Below, piece by piece: positions 1 through 9,195 of a stretch of 64,000 nucleotides of DNA. The number at the start of each line of letters is the position of its first letter. The stretch's first letter is position 1. The position numbers and the translations under genes were made by a program. Source of the DNA: Oikopleura dioica. Taxonomy: Eukaryota > Chordata > Appendicularia > Copelata > Oikopleuridae. Under the pieces are notes generated by a model. It did no database searches and had not been told where the DNA came from. It saw only the letters and a list, made by a program, of their open reading frames with translations. The stretch covers positions 12,470,501-12,534,500 of the forward strand of contig OU015568.1 in the NCBI GenBank assembly GCA_907165135.1, given 5' to 3'.

Positions 1-3000
1 GTCGCTGAAAATTACTATGCAAGAGGGGAGCTCCCGGGAGACCTCTCTTCTACCGAAGCCGAGAAGATTCACTACCATTATTGCCGTTTTTTTTTTTCTT
101 TTTCAAATCGGCCAACCGAGAGGCCGCCGATTATAAACGATGGGCAACTGCGCAACATCTAGTAAAACGGCTGCTATTTCTGAGTCTGATCAGAGTGCAA
201 TCATGAAAGAGAACGAAACGGAAGAAATTGGGAAAATTAAGAAAAACTGTCCGACTTGCGGCCAGACTGTCTTTGTTGAGCCATCGGCGAATGAACTCGT
301 TTGGGGATCAAAATAAATGCATATAGTTACTGTAAATAAACAATTCCATACCTGCTTTATTAGAAATCGCGTGTCAAGAGTTCTGAACCAAGTTGCCCCC
401 GATTTGCCTCCAGAAGACTTCCAGGTTTCGCAGCGAATTAGAGAATGAATGAAGTCTTCTTCCTTGAAACCTGGAAATTGATTGATAAGCTACCGATCGA
501 AGGTTGTTTTTACCGATAGCTTTGCGTAATTGGGCGAATTCGGAATGATTGAAGACCTTGACCTTGAGAGAAACAGTCGATGCCTCGGCGTGGATTATGA
601 GATCTCGGTCGACTACTTGCGCAAATGGTTCATTAGCGGAGCTAAGTGCAAAGGCTAGAGCAGAACTTGGCTCTTCTTCCCTCACCGTGACCTTTTTTCA
701 GATTAATTAAATGCTCGTAAATCAGAAAAAGAAGTCACCTTGTATTTGCTCGAGTGTTGGAGGAGATAGTGAATGCTTCCTCGGAAGGGACTGACGACTG
801 TATGGACGTTGTTGTAGAAAAGCTTCTGAAGGAAAGGGGTAATCGGGTTTGAGACGAAATGATCGTCTCGAGTTGCTCCTTTGTCCGTTGCATCTAACGC
901 GTCTGAGCTTATTTCTTCGTAACTTTCAAAATCTTGGCTCACTGGATTTTCCTCGTTGGACGATTTCCGGACGCTGTCAAATTTGACTTGAATGCGAATG
1001 TTCCACATTTGAATGATTCCAATCAGCGTCTGACCAATTTCTGATACTTTCGAGAAGAATTTGGCGCAAGTCTCCCAGGGAATTAAGTCCCCAAGATTTT
1101 CCAAATCCTGTTTTGTCGCTGCCACTACATTTTCAAATCTAGTCCGTTCTTCGTTGTAGAAAATAATGATATCGTCACAGTCAAAGTTGTTTACAGTAAT
1201 TGCGGCGAGCTCCTGCTCCGCTTCTTTCAATTGGGTGTTGAGCTCATTTAATACTTTTTGGCCCTCGTTGCTAACGAATTCGAGGTCGGTCTTAATTGGC
1301 TCCACTGGATAAGTAGCTTGATCTTCGTAATAGGCAATCGAAGGCAACTTGACAAAGAATTGACGAAAGGTGACCAGCTTGAACGAGCAGAGCATGTTTT
1401 TGTTCGCGAAATAGACGGATGAACTTTCAATTCGCGACAATTGAGAAGGCATGAAAGCAGGTGCGGTTAGAATCTTGATGAAATACGCCATCGACATATT
1501 TGCTATTTTTTCATTGATAGGCGAGATCGCCGTGTTCGTTCCGTAAGAGTTGCTCCACATTAATAACTGATGAGTCGGGTTCTGATCGGGGAGTTCCTTT
1601 TAATCGCGCTCAACAAAATTGTACAATCATATTAGAACAGTTGAAGCCGATCGTTCATAGATGAAGCTATAAATAAATAATTTGATGAGCACGACCTTTA
1701 TGATGATATGAATCCCTTTTTCGCCAAAAACAATTCGCTTGATATGATTTCGTTCTGGCCTCGTGCAGACTTTGCAAAGCTTATCAGCTGACTCCCGTCC
1801 TATTAAATTCTGGACAAAGTCCGCGACAGACGAATCTGTCGAAGAATACGGGTGGAGACTAATTTCGACAGGGGCGGTACAGTAAGATGTCATCACTGCT
1901 CCTTGGCGGAGATAGAAGGTAGAAAAGAGGATTGGAAAAGGCTCAACTAAAGGTCTGATATCATGTACGGTGGATCGAGCCATTATTCCAGGGAAAACGG
2001 TGTTTGACTTTTGCTGACTACTAATCGTTGAAGGATAACTTCCAGTTGCACGAAAGCTCGCCATCAGATCATCCCTGCTTACATGATCGAGAATGGCATC
2101 AGGATCTGTCGCTTCGTGGTAGCATGTTTCTTCTGGCTCTGGAACTTTAAACCGATGTTGTTTCATCATGTCTCTTCGGTGATTCAAATTAAAGCGCTTC
2201 AACCCTTCCTGAAGGGGATCTTCGCTTCGCCGTGTTATGAGATAAGTATGATAGCCGCAACGAATGAACTCGGAGTTTTCCGTGCTGTTATTTGCTTGCT
2301 GCACAGGCGTACTGCTCAACTCAAAAACGAGGCTTGAGTTCTGCTCGTTTGAGACTTTGGAAGGCACTCGTTGATATTCAGTAGAGAAACGGCCTGTTAT
2401 ATCAGAACATTTACAGTAAAACTCGTTTCGTTTTGAAATAGTCGGGGCGTCGAGGGGAAACGAGTTGAGAAAGTGAACTTCCATTGACATTTGATGAACA
2501 CAAAGACACAGAAACATGATGATATCTTTTATGCAATCAAGTTGGGCAAGATCGTCAGAAAAAACGAGCAAAGAGACGAAGCTCTTAGGTATTTCGTTTT
2601 CGATGAAAAATATTGAGTCCACGCCGCAGACGAGTTTTTCTTCAAATGAAGGAGCGAGGCCGATTTTAGAGGTTTTTAGCTCTTCGAGGTTTGAGATGAT
2701 GTCTGATCCTGTTGCGATCGAAATGCGCTTTAGAGCTGTTTTCTTTACATTTACGACGACTTGGATGGATTTGTGATGGCTGAAGAATTGAAGAGCGTAG
2801 TTGCATATTGATTGAGAGGAAATTATTACGTCGGGTTTTCGTTCTAATATTCGTTTGCAGCAGAGATCGAGGAATTCTTTTTCCTGACGGATCAGTTCAC
2901 TCAAACTTTCGAGTCTCGTTTTGCCACCCATTCGGAAGTCAATTTTGCAATCAAGCAGGACAATCGAAACATTTTTTCGCACTGTTGTTTCTCGTTTCTT

Positions 3001-4115
3001 CGAAGTGTCTGTAATTAATTTCCCGCTGAAAATTACGCCATCCAACTTTTCAATATTCCCAATATTATCTTCTTTCGGTGAGATTATTTTCTTAATGTGG
3101 ATCATCTTTCTGACGTCAAAAGCTGCGGTTATAGAATCTGAGGAAATATTCTGGACGATCTGCGGGACGACGTCAATCAAGTTTCCAGACCATTTCTTTT
3201 TTATATCCCCATCGGAGAAGATTGACAACAACTTAGCAACCATGCTTTCAAAATGACGTCGATGAAAGTCAGAAATTGATCGACTCCAGTCTTCACTGGC
3301 CGAACTTGATCTAGATGACGATTGGCGGTAGACTGAAACAGTTTTCATCTTCTCGCTGACATTGTCCATGTACATATCGCTGATACAAGTCAGACAGTTG
3401 TCAGAACAAGCTTTTGGGACTCCAGTTGTGGTGCTTTCTGGAGACTCTGCGTAGTAATCTTCCCGCATATCGGGGATTACGGCCGAGCTGCTTATGGAAC
3501 TCGACGGTGAGCGGATCGGAATTTCCTGGCTAGATTGACGGGTCATAAGTGGATCACCACTCATTGTCCCTTCTTCGTTGAATTTATAGACCGCATCTTT
3601 CGAGAACTCATAGTTTGGGCCAAGAAGGAAACCAAGCTCGATCATGCGTTTTGCTTTCACCTCCGGATCAGTCGTTTTCGAACCCAGTTTCGTGATAATA
3701 TCATCGCCAGAAAAATGAGTTCGTCCTGCTTCGAAAACTCCATTCCTGAGGCTTTCGTAAAGCAGTTCGATTTCAACTTCTTCAAAAGAGTTGAAACCAA
3801 CTGGAATGGACTCGAAATCTTCGAATTCTTTGGAAAGAGACCGATTTCTCAATACTCGTGGGGTTGATGATATAGGTTTTGACTGAATTTTGCGTTGATT
3901 CACCATCTGGGCTTCCTAAAACGAGCATTAGAGAGATTCAAGATGCTCTTTTTTGCCTGGCAGTTATCACAGCATCTTTTATTTATCGGAAACGATCGGA
4001 TAGGAGCGCATTTCCAACAGAAAATCTGCCCACAAAACCGGCAATGATGTCTTCTTCGGAGAGTCGTAAATGTCTTTGAACAATTGTAACAAGCTTTAAC
4101 TGATTCATCAGACAT
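1..4115 (-). CDS. PIKFYVE: PIKfyve/Fab1 phosphoinositide 5-kinase (3' end outside window)
   Basis: Makes PI(3,5)P2 on endosomes. Domains in order: an FYVE zinc finger (RRRHHC basic patch, paired CxxC motifs) at 3957-4115; a DEP-like region near 3560-3800; a Cpn60/TCP1-like domain (about 2500-3250); the Cys-rich CCR region (LCKVCTRPERNHIKRIV, then MSMAYFIKIL); and the start of the kinase domain (VREEEPSSALAFAL, SSGGKSGATWF, DTRFLIKQ). Visible exons: 3957-4115, 1697-3915, down to a junction near 734, then about 685-519, then about 475-350. Introns include 3916-3956 (a GC-AG intron of 41 nt), 1597-1696, one of 47 nt and one of 43 nt. After IKQ a donor GTATGG near 349 leads to an acceptor TTTCAG near 5, so the rest of the kinase lies left of the window. 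The conserved residues SYW sit in frame just upstream of the first ATG, so a short 5' exon may be missing. The family assignment is secure. Confidence 0.92.
140..316 (+). CDS. Small MGNC-start protein with a CxxC pair, nested in a PIKfyve intron
   Basis: Intronless ORF of 58 residues beginning MGNCATSSK, a good N-myristoylation and palmitoylation signal (Gly2, Cys4). It ends with a zinc-ribbon-like CPTCGQ about 20 residues before the stop. An AATAAA signal overlaps the stop at 312-317. It lies on the strand opposite PIKfyve, inside the inferred intron of about 345 nt at 5-349. No family is recognised. The clean start signal and poly(A) signal argue for a gene; the short length leaves chance possible. 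Confidence 0.4.
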   Translation: MGNCATSSKTAAISESDQSAIMKENETEEIGKIKKNCPTCGQTVFVEPSANELVWGSK

Positions 4116-4271
4116 CCAGTAGCTCGTCTCATTTTGTTTTGATTTTGGCTCTGCGTCTTCTATGATTTCAGTGCTGTTACTTCAGAGAGGTCACGAGACT
4201 ACTTCCTTATGATGACCGCGTGATGGGTAGAGCTCACTAGAATTAAGAAGACTCGAATATTTAAAACATCG
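4116..4271. promoter_or_regulatory. Divergent promoter region between PIKfyve (-) and the 4272 gene (+)
   Basis: About 155 bp separates the two divergent starts, so regulatory sequence for both genes must be here or overlap the coding ends. No TATA box or other defined motif could be pinned down. Part of it may be an unrecognised 5' exon of PIKfyve, because the frame stays open for about 50 bp above the first ATG. Confidence 0.35.
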
Positions 4272-4745
4272 ATGGAGAGACTTTTCGATCAAGAAATAGG
4301 GCCCATTCCAGAGCTGATAGGTCGACAACTTACGATTGTCGACCTTCAAAACCTTCACAGCTCATTTCGATCACTCGATGCTCAAGATAATCTAAGCGGC
4401 TATGTTGAGAAGCGCGAGAAATTAGCAAGGAATACGAAGAATCCGTTGGAGTACATCATCGGAGCTGCTCCGCTATTTAATCACGAAACTATTGACCTCA
4501 TGCAAAAGGAGATTCTCGTGTTTCGCGAAAGAGAAAATTGTCTGTTTCAGGATTTCAATTTCGAGCTTCAAAATAACGACTTTGGAAGAAACTTTCATCC
4601 TAGAAACCCTGGTGACTGGAACCTACTGATAAGAACTGCGGAAAAAGAAGAAAAGAAGCAAAATTATTTGAAATACATTTCTCTTACATGCTCGAGCTAT
4701 CCCTGGGCGGATTATCTACTGAAAACTCACAAGTTCAAAAAGTGA
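4272..4745 (+). CDS. Unknown 157-residue soluble protein
   Basis: Single-exon ORF starting MERLFDQEIGPIPELIGRQL and ending in a lysine-rich tail (KTHKFKK). The sequence is largely helical and charged, with no signal peptide, membrane segment or metal-binding motif. The family is not recognised. It is divergent to PIKfyve and converges with the 51-residue ORF at 4716-4871, which it overlaps by 30 bp. Normal codon use and length support a real gene; function unknown. Confidence 0.6.
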   Translation: MERLFDQEIGPIPELIGRQLTIVDLQNLHSSFRSLDAQDNLSGYVEKREKLARNTKNPLEYIIGAAPLFNHETIDLMQKEILVFRERENCLFQDFNFELQNNDFGRNFHPRNPGDWNLLIRTAEKEEKKQNYLKYISLTCSSYPWADYLLKTHKFKK

Positions 4746-4871
4746 CCCTTCCCTTTCGGAATTAAAGAAACTTTTGATCCAGGAAGACGATTTCTTGGGC
4801 GTAGGTTCATCTTCGATCTCTTCGAATTTAATTTCTCGGCCTATCAATGCATCGAATTCAACTAAGCCCAT
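4716..4871 (-). CDS. Possible 51-residue last gene of the minus-strand run
   Basis: Downstream of the stop at 4934, about 60 AT-rich bases end in TTTTGTTTTAG, and an ORF begins a few bases later with MGLVEFDALIGREIKFEEIE and continues to SWIKSFFNSEREGSLFEL. The layout (short spacer, T-rich AG, immediate ATG) is that of a trans-spliced downstream operon gene. Splicing it to the preceding gene gives an early stop, so it would be independent. No family is recognised, and its 3' end overlaps the plus-strand gene at 4272-4745. Confidence 0.35.
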   Translation of the reverse strand: MGLVEFDALIGREIKFEEIEDEPTPKKSSSWIKSFFNSEREGSLFELVSFQ

Positions 4872-4933
4872 AACATCTAAAACAAAATATATCAGTCTGT
4901 TCTATATTTAAAATATAAGTTTATATTGAATAG

Positions 4934-5897
4934 TTACAGTCTAAATCGCATTCTGTAATACAGCGAAAGTAAACTACTTGTCAATGTTCCACCGACGTTT
5001 GCAATCATAAACACTCCAACTAATACTGGAGCCATAAATACAAATTTATCCACATCATTTTGAACTGGATCAGGAATGCCCATGTACGGGCAGTAAATAA
5101 ATCGGTACGCAACAATCACTAGTCCAGTGAAGAAAGCTAGCTTCATCGCACGGTGCCGGTGTATTTCGCGACGATAAGGATTGATCTTGTAGTTTTTCTT
5201 CAAGGCGTAGCGAGATGTGTCTTGAAAACCTTCCGGAAGTTTCAACTAAATGAAAGTTAAATTTGAACTCTTCAAATGAGCAAAGAGTAATTATCTTTAC
5301 CGGAGCTTGAAATTCCAAAGAATCTTTGATGGCCTGATTGCAGAGAACTCTATCACCAGGGTGCTCCATTCTACCGTCTCTTAAAATTATTTAATGATGA
5401 AGTAAAGATATTTCTTAGCAACTTTTGTATTAGAAACTCATTAAAACATTTATAATACTGTAAGAGCTACCTGTGTGGTAGAACAATCGAATACGGCCCC
5501 ATAAACACCTTTGGCTTCACATTTTTCGGATCAACAACTTCCATATGTGCATCTGTATAATATCTAGCGCCACGATACTCTTCTGGGACAAGAGCTTTCA
5601 ACGGGACTTTTCGTTTATTATCGCCGGAAAGGAGCTGTTGTCGTTTTTCCTCGCGGAACTCTTTGTAAGGCTTGAAGAAATTCTGTCCGGGATCTTCGTA
5701 GCGCGGCCTGGTTGGGTCTGGTTTTGCTCGATTGAACCAGTTTGACTTTTTGGATTCTTTTTGCGCTGCATCGTCCTTTGAAAGATAGCTTTTAGATTCG
5801 ATTAGTGAATTCTACTTACCCATTCGTTTAGTCTCAAAAGCGAGCAGGAAAGATTTCTGACTGAACGATTTCGCCCTGCACAAATAGCTGTTAACAT
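4934..5897 (-). CDS. Predicted mitochondrial protein with two C-terminal membrane helices
   Basis: Three exons. Exon 1 starts at 5897 with MLTAICAGRNRSVRNLSCSL, an Arg/Ser-rich acid-poor N-terminus like a mitochondrial presequence, and is split by a GTAAGT...AAG intron near 5780-5820. Exon 2 carries a basic Pro-rich stretch (KPDPTRPRYEDPG, FFKPYKEF). Exon 3 follows introns near 5375-5470 and 5248-5302. The C-terminal quarter has two hydrophobic segments (AMKLAFFTGLVIVAYRFIY and FVFMAPVLVGVFMIANVGGT) and a basic end (YYRMRFRL). Total about 235 residues. An inner-membrane assembly factor or complex subunit would fit, but no family is recognised. Confidence 0.65.
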
Positions 5898-6014
5898 TCT
5901 GTTCAAAATTATTTTGGAGGCTTTTTTAATGAATATGATTGCAGTTTATTTTAATAAAGATTGAAGAAAATGAGACGTAAAGGATAAAGATGGAACAAGA
6001 TAGCTTTTTTTAAG

Positions 6015-7173
6015 TTAGAAGATGATCTCCTTCATAATGAGTAGAAATAATAAGATTGCGACGGTCACGGCCATACATAAAATTGCTTTCATTTTTCGAT
6101 CTTTTCGTTGATACTGGTCCGCCTTTTTCAGCTGCTTTAGGCCTTCCTCTGTCTTTGTTGCCGCCATATCGACGTTATATTCAATTTGGTCTGTAATTGA
6201 TTCATGAATTCATAGTGAACCAAGAGCAATGTTTACCTAGAATAGTTCCTTGCTCGACGACGAAAGAAGAAATATCCCTGAATAGCTGATTCAAGTCGTT
6301 GATGGACTTTGAGATTTTGTTCAACTCCTTTTCTCTTTTATCGAGAAATTCCGTGTCGAGGGCGAGCTCCTGGCGTTGGAAATTCGCATCGAGAGCTTCG
6401 TCCGTCGCTATTTCGTAATCGCCCTGTAGATCCATCAAATCTGCAGTCCGAGTGTTTCTTAGAAACCGCTTTGTCGATAATTGAAAACGCAGTAAATTAC
6501 CTTTTTTGAAGTCTCCTGGAAAAGTTTCCTTGGCACTTTCGAAAACGCGTCGAATATGAAGATATTTCTTCAGCGTACCTAAAGAATTATTTATAGAGTT
6601 CTCGAAAAAACGAAGCGGCTACCTAGACGCTAAATTTCTCGCAATCTTTTCTTCCATCTTGTTCGCGAACTGCCTTGTTTTCACTCTATTCAAAATCTTC
6701 TGCGAGCTCATGAAGTTGTTCGAGAGCGTCTCGGTCATTGCTTCGATCTCTTCATTTTCGTCTTCGTCAATATTCTCATCGAAAGCGGGTCGATTGAGGA
6801 TTCGGTCGTTGTATTTTTCGAACTGAGTGAGTCCAGTGCCGATGGCGCCGAGGTGGTATTCCAGGTTGTCTTTGAATTCTTGGATTTGGAATTGATTACG
6901 CTCGAAGTGGACGATGTCGTCTTCTTGGTGGATCAGCACTTCTTTTTCATTATCAACTAGGATCATTTAGCTAAGGTTGAATCGGGTAGACAAGTGTGCG
7001 TTAGGCCTATTTGAATCTTGCGCCAGATATGCGCTGGTTTACTCGTTAGTTATAGAAAGTCTATTCCACCTGTTTAATCTTACTGTACCTTGATAGTAAT
7101 TGCTCGTTTCGGTGCTCGAACGATCTCTCAAAAGCTTGAATGCGGATGTCAAGTCCCGATGTATCAATTGCAT
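6015..7173 (-). CDS. STX16: Syntaxin-16 (Qa-SNARE)
   Basis: Qa-SNARE of the trans-Golgi/early endosome. The N-terminal motif RDLTSAFKLLRDRSS (exon starting at ATG 7173) matches the Tlg2/syntaxin-16 N-peptide that binds Vps45. An Habc-type helical region follows. The SNARE helix runs through SKSINDLNQLFRDISSFVVE and DQIEYNVDMAATKTEEGLK, and the C-terminal anchor is MKAILCMAVTVAILLFLLIM. Introns: 6957-7088, 6579-6622, 6441-6500 and a short one in the SNARE helix near 6190-6235. Exon 6501-6578 reads RFRKCQGNFSRRLQK in the family frame, but that frame does not join the next exon; a run of six T at 6502-6507 sits at the junction. This may be a sequencing indel or a true frameshift. Identity is secure. 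Confidence 0.88.
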
Positions 7174-7408
7174 TTCTAATTCGCATGTTTTTATTCAGTA
7201 TTTTTTCTACACCAGCATTTTTTGTAATTACAAGTTATAGAAACGAGGATCAGATTTTTAGAATTGAATCAGATTTTCAGAGTGTAAGCGAATGGAAAGA
7301 ACATTTGAATGTTACAAGTACAATCAGGTAGAATTTCGAGATGAGGTACAAAAGACAGTTTTCTCTTCTTTTTAATTGGAAGTTTGACATTTATTTCTTT
7401 GATGATTT

Positions 7409-7898
7409 CTAGTGCTTCATTTGGAGCAAGACCTGGCGCATGCGAGAGCGGTCTACGCCGTCGTTGGAGTCTCGTTGGAGGTCAATTAGCTCGATTATAT
7501 TCGAAAATTGATCCTCCTTGGTAATTGGCGCCGGAGCTTTTTCCGCGTTTTCGGAGATCAGGTCGGAAAGATTCTCGAGTTGCTTCTTTCGCGAGGCGTT
7601 GAACTCTTCAATTTGGACCTGCGCCGTTTCTCTCCAAGTCTAAAAAGGAGAGATAAATCTTCTTCAATCAAGGGTCGATGAATTATTTATATAGCGAGAT
7701 AAGCTTCTTACTTGAGAAAAACGCTAAAGCGAAAATGTGACTTATAAAATGAAAAAACTCGATCTCCTCGTGAATGGTAAGCGTTAAGACTTCCTAAACA
7801 AAAAGCTCTAAGAGAGCATGAAAAATTACCTGTTCAGTGATTTCTTCGATTTTTGCGGCTTCTTCAGATCGTCGGATCATTTCTTCTGTGGCCTCCAT
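7409..7898 (-). CDS. Clathrin light chain, short form
   Basis: Two exons (7829-7898 and 7409-7639) split by a 189-nt intron give about 99 residues: MEATEEMIRRSEEAAK, then TWRETAQVQIEEFNASRKKQ, then a C-terminal DRSRMRQVLLQMK. The middle part aligns with the heavy-chain-binding helix of clathrin light chains and the end with the conserved DVSRMRSVL motif. Usual light chains are about 200-250 residues with an acidic Hip1R-binding N-terminus, which is absent here. The ATG follows a TTTAG acceptor by one base, so the short form is probably the real product of trans-splicing and not a missed 5' exon. Confidence 0.75.
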
Positions 7899-7899
7899 T

Positions 7900-7901
7900 C
7901 T
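7900..7901 (-). promoter_or_regulatory. Predicted trans-splice acceptor of the clathrin light chain gene
   Basis: AT-rich spacer ending ATATTTAG with the ATG one base downstream, about 95 bp after the stop of the upstream methyltransferase gene. This is the expected form of a spliced-leader acceptor in an operon. Confidence 0.45.
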
Positions 7902-7995
7902 AAATATAATGATATTACAACAAAATAACGAATACAATTTGAAGTTCAAATTTTGAACTATTTATAATCTTCTATCAGTAAAGCAGTCGGTTCAG

Positions 7996-9051
7996 TTAGC
8001 TTTTCTTTTCCAAAACTTTAAACATTCGAAAGGCTTTCAGTTCATCTGCCCATGCATGGTCCGGCCCGTTCAGAGGAGGACTTTCCGGAGTCATCTCTTC
8101 AAGATATCTGTCCAGCAAAATCGGGATCTCTTCTATGTGGCAGAGCAAAACTCTCGATCCAGGCTTCAAGCTTTGAAGGATGCACTCAAAGTCTTTTTTT
8201 CCGTTGTCTTTTGAGAACCATTGAAAAGGATTGTTCATTATCGTCAAGTCTGCTTTTCGAAGAATTTCTTTTGATTTTTCGCTTTTTGCATCTTCGTTGA
8301 CTATTTTTATTCGATCTAAAAATCTACAGATAAGTATTAATTATTGCTATCAAACTGACCTACATACATCTCAGATCAGAGTTCGATCATTTTTGTTGAC
8401 TCAAATCTTGATGCTTACCTTCCATTTGAAACTTTTCAACGACTCTATTTTGAATCTTGCACCATTCTTCGTCAATCTCAATTCCAACGATCTCTTTTGC
8501 CTTTGTCATCAAATGAGCTGCGTACAAAATGCATCCAGTACGAGAGCCGATATCCACCATGACTTCGAAGTCATTTATCTCATCTAAAAATGGTTTAGTT
8601 CTCTCGAAACTTCATTCATTATCTGACCGAAAAGAACCGTTAATTCATCCTGCGACATCGAGTGCGAGACCATTTCCAAATCGTTGATATTCTTGCTCTT
8701 GCAGTCGCCGCATTCTGAGGTCGAGAAATCCGTGATTTTCAGCACTTGATCTGGGTACAAAAATTCATCGACTTCGACGACCTCTTCTTCTTCATTTTCT
8801 GGTTTTCTGGTGATCTCGTTTGGTAGTTTTCCTCCCGGTGGCTCGATGTCCATACGAAGCGTGTCAGCAATTTGGATCAATGTTTCTTCAGTTTGGGTTG
8901 GCGCGAGGCTATCGATTTCGCCCTCCGCGAAACCTCCTACCCATCTGGCGAAGCGGCAGCGGTATTCCTCCGGCAGAGAGTTGTAAACATCCAAAAACCT
9001 GGTTTTCGCAACTCCCATGTGATCAGTTTTATTTTTGCTGGTGCTAGTCAT
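7996..9051 (-). CDS. Class I SAM-dependent methyltransferase
   Basis: Three exons. The start ATG at 9051 is preceded by TTGTTCAG and one base (likely trans-splice acceptor). Residues about 1-150 are helical and acidic (YRCRFARWVGGFAEG, EEEEVVEVDEFLYP). A 44-nt intron at about 8589-8632 joins LTVLF to DEINDFEVMVDIG. The Rossmann methyltransferase core follows: motif I VDIGSRTGC, acidic loop VGIEIDEEW, a downstream NEDAKS, and motif IV NNPFQWF. The pattern resembles DOT1-like or other protein methyltransferases, but the substrate cannot be told. About 310 residues. It sits in the minus-strand run between the F-BAR gene and clathrin light chain. Confidence 0.75.
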
Positions 9052-9195
9052 TCTGAACAATGACAAAATTCAAAATGAAATTAAAAAATAGATAAGCGCA
9101 GGCCGTTAAATCGGTGACTTAGGTTTGCAGTCTGGTGTACTCATTCTGTGAAAAACGAAATGAGAGACGTTGGTGGTATGAACGGAAATATGAAT

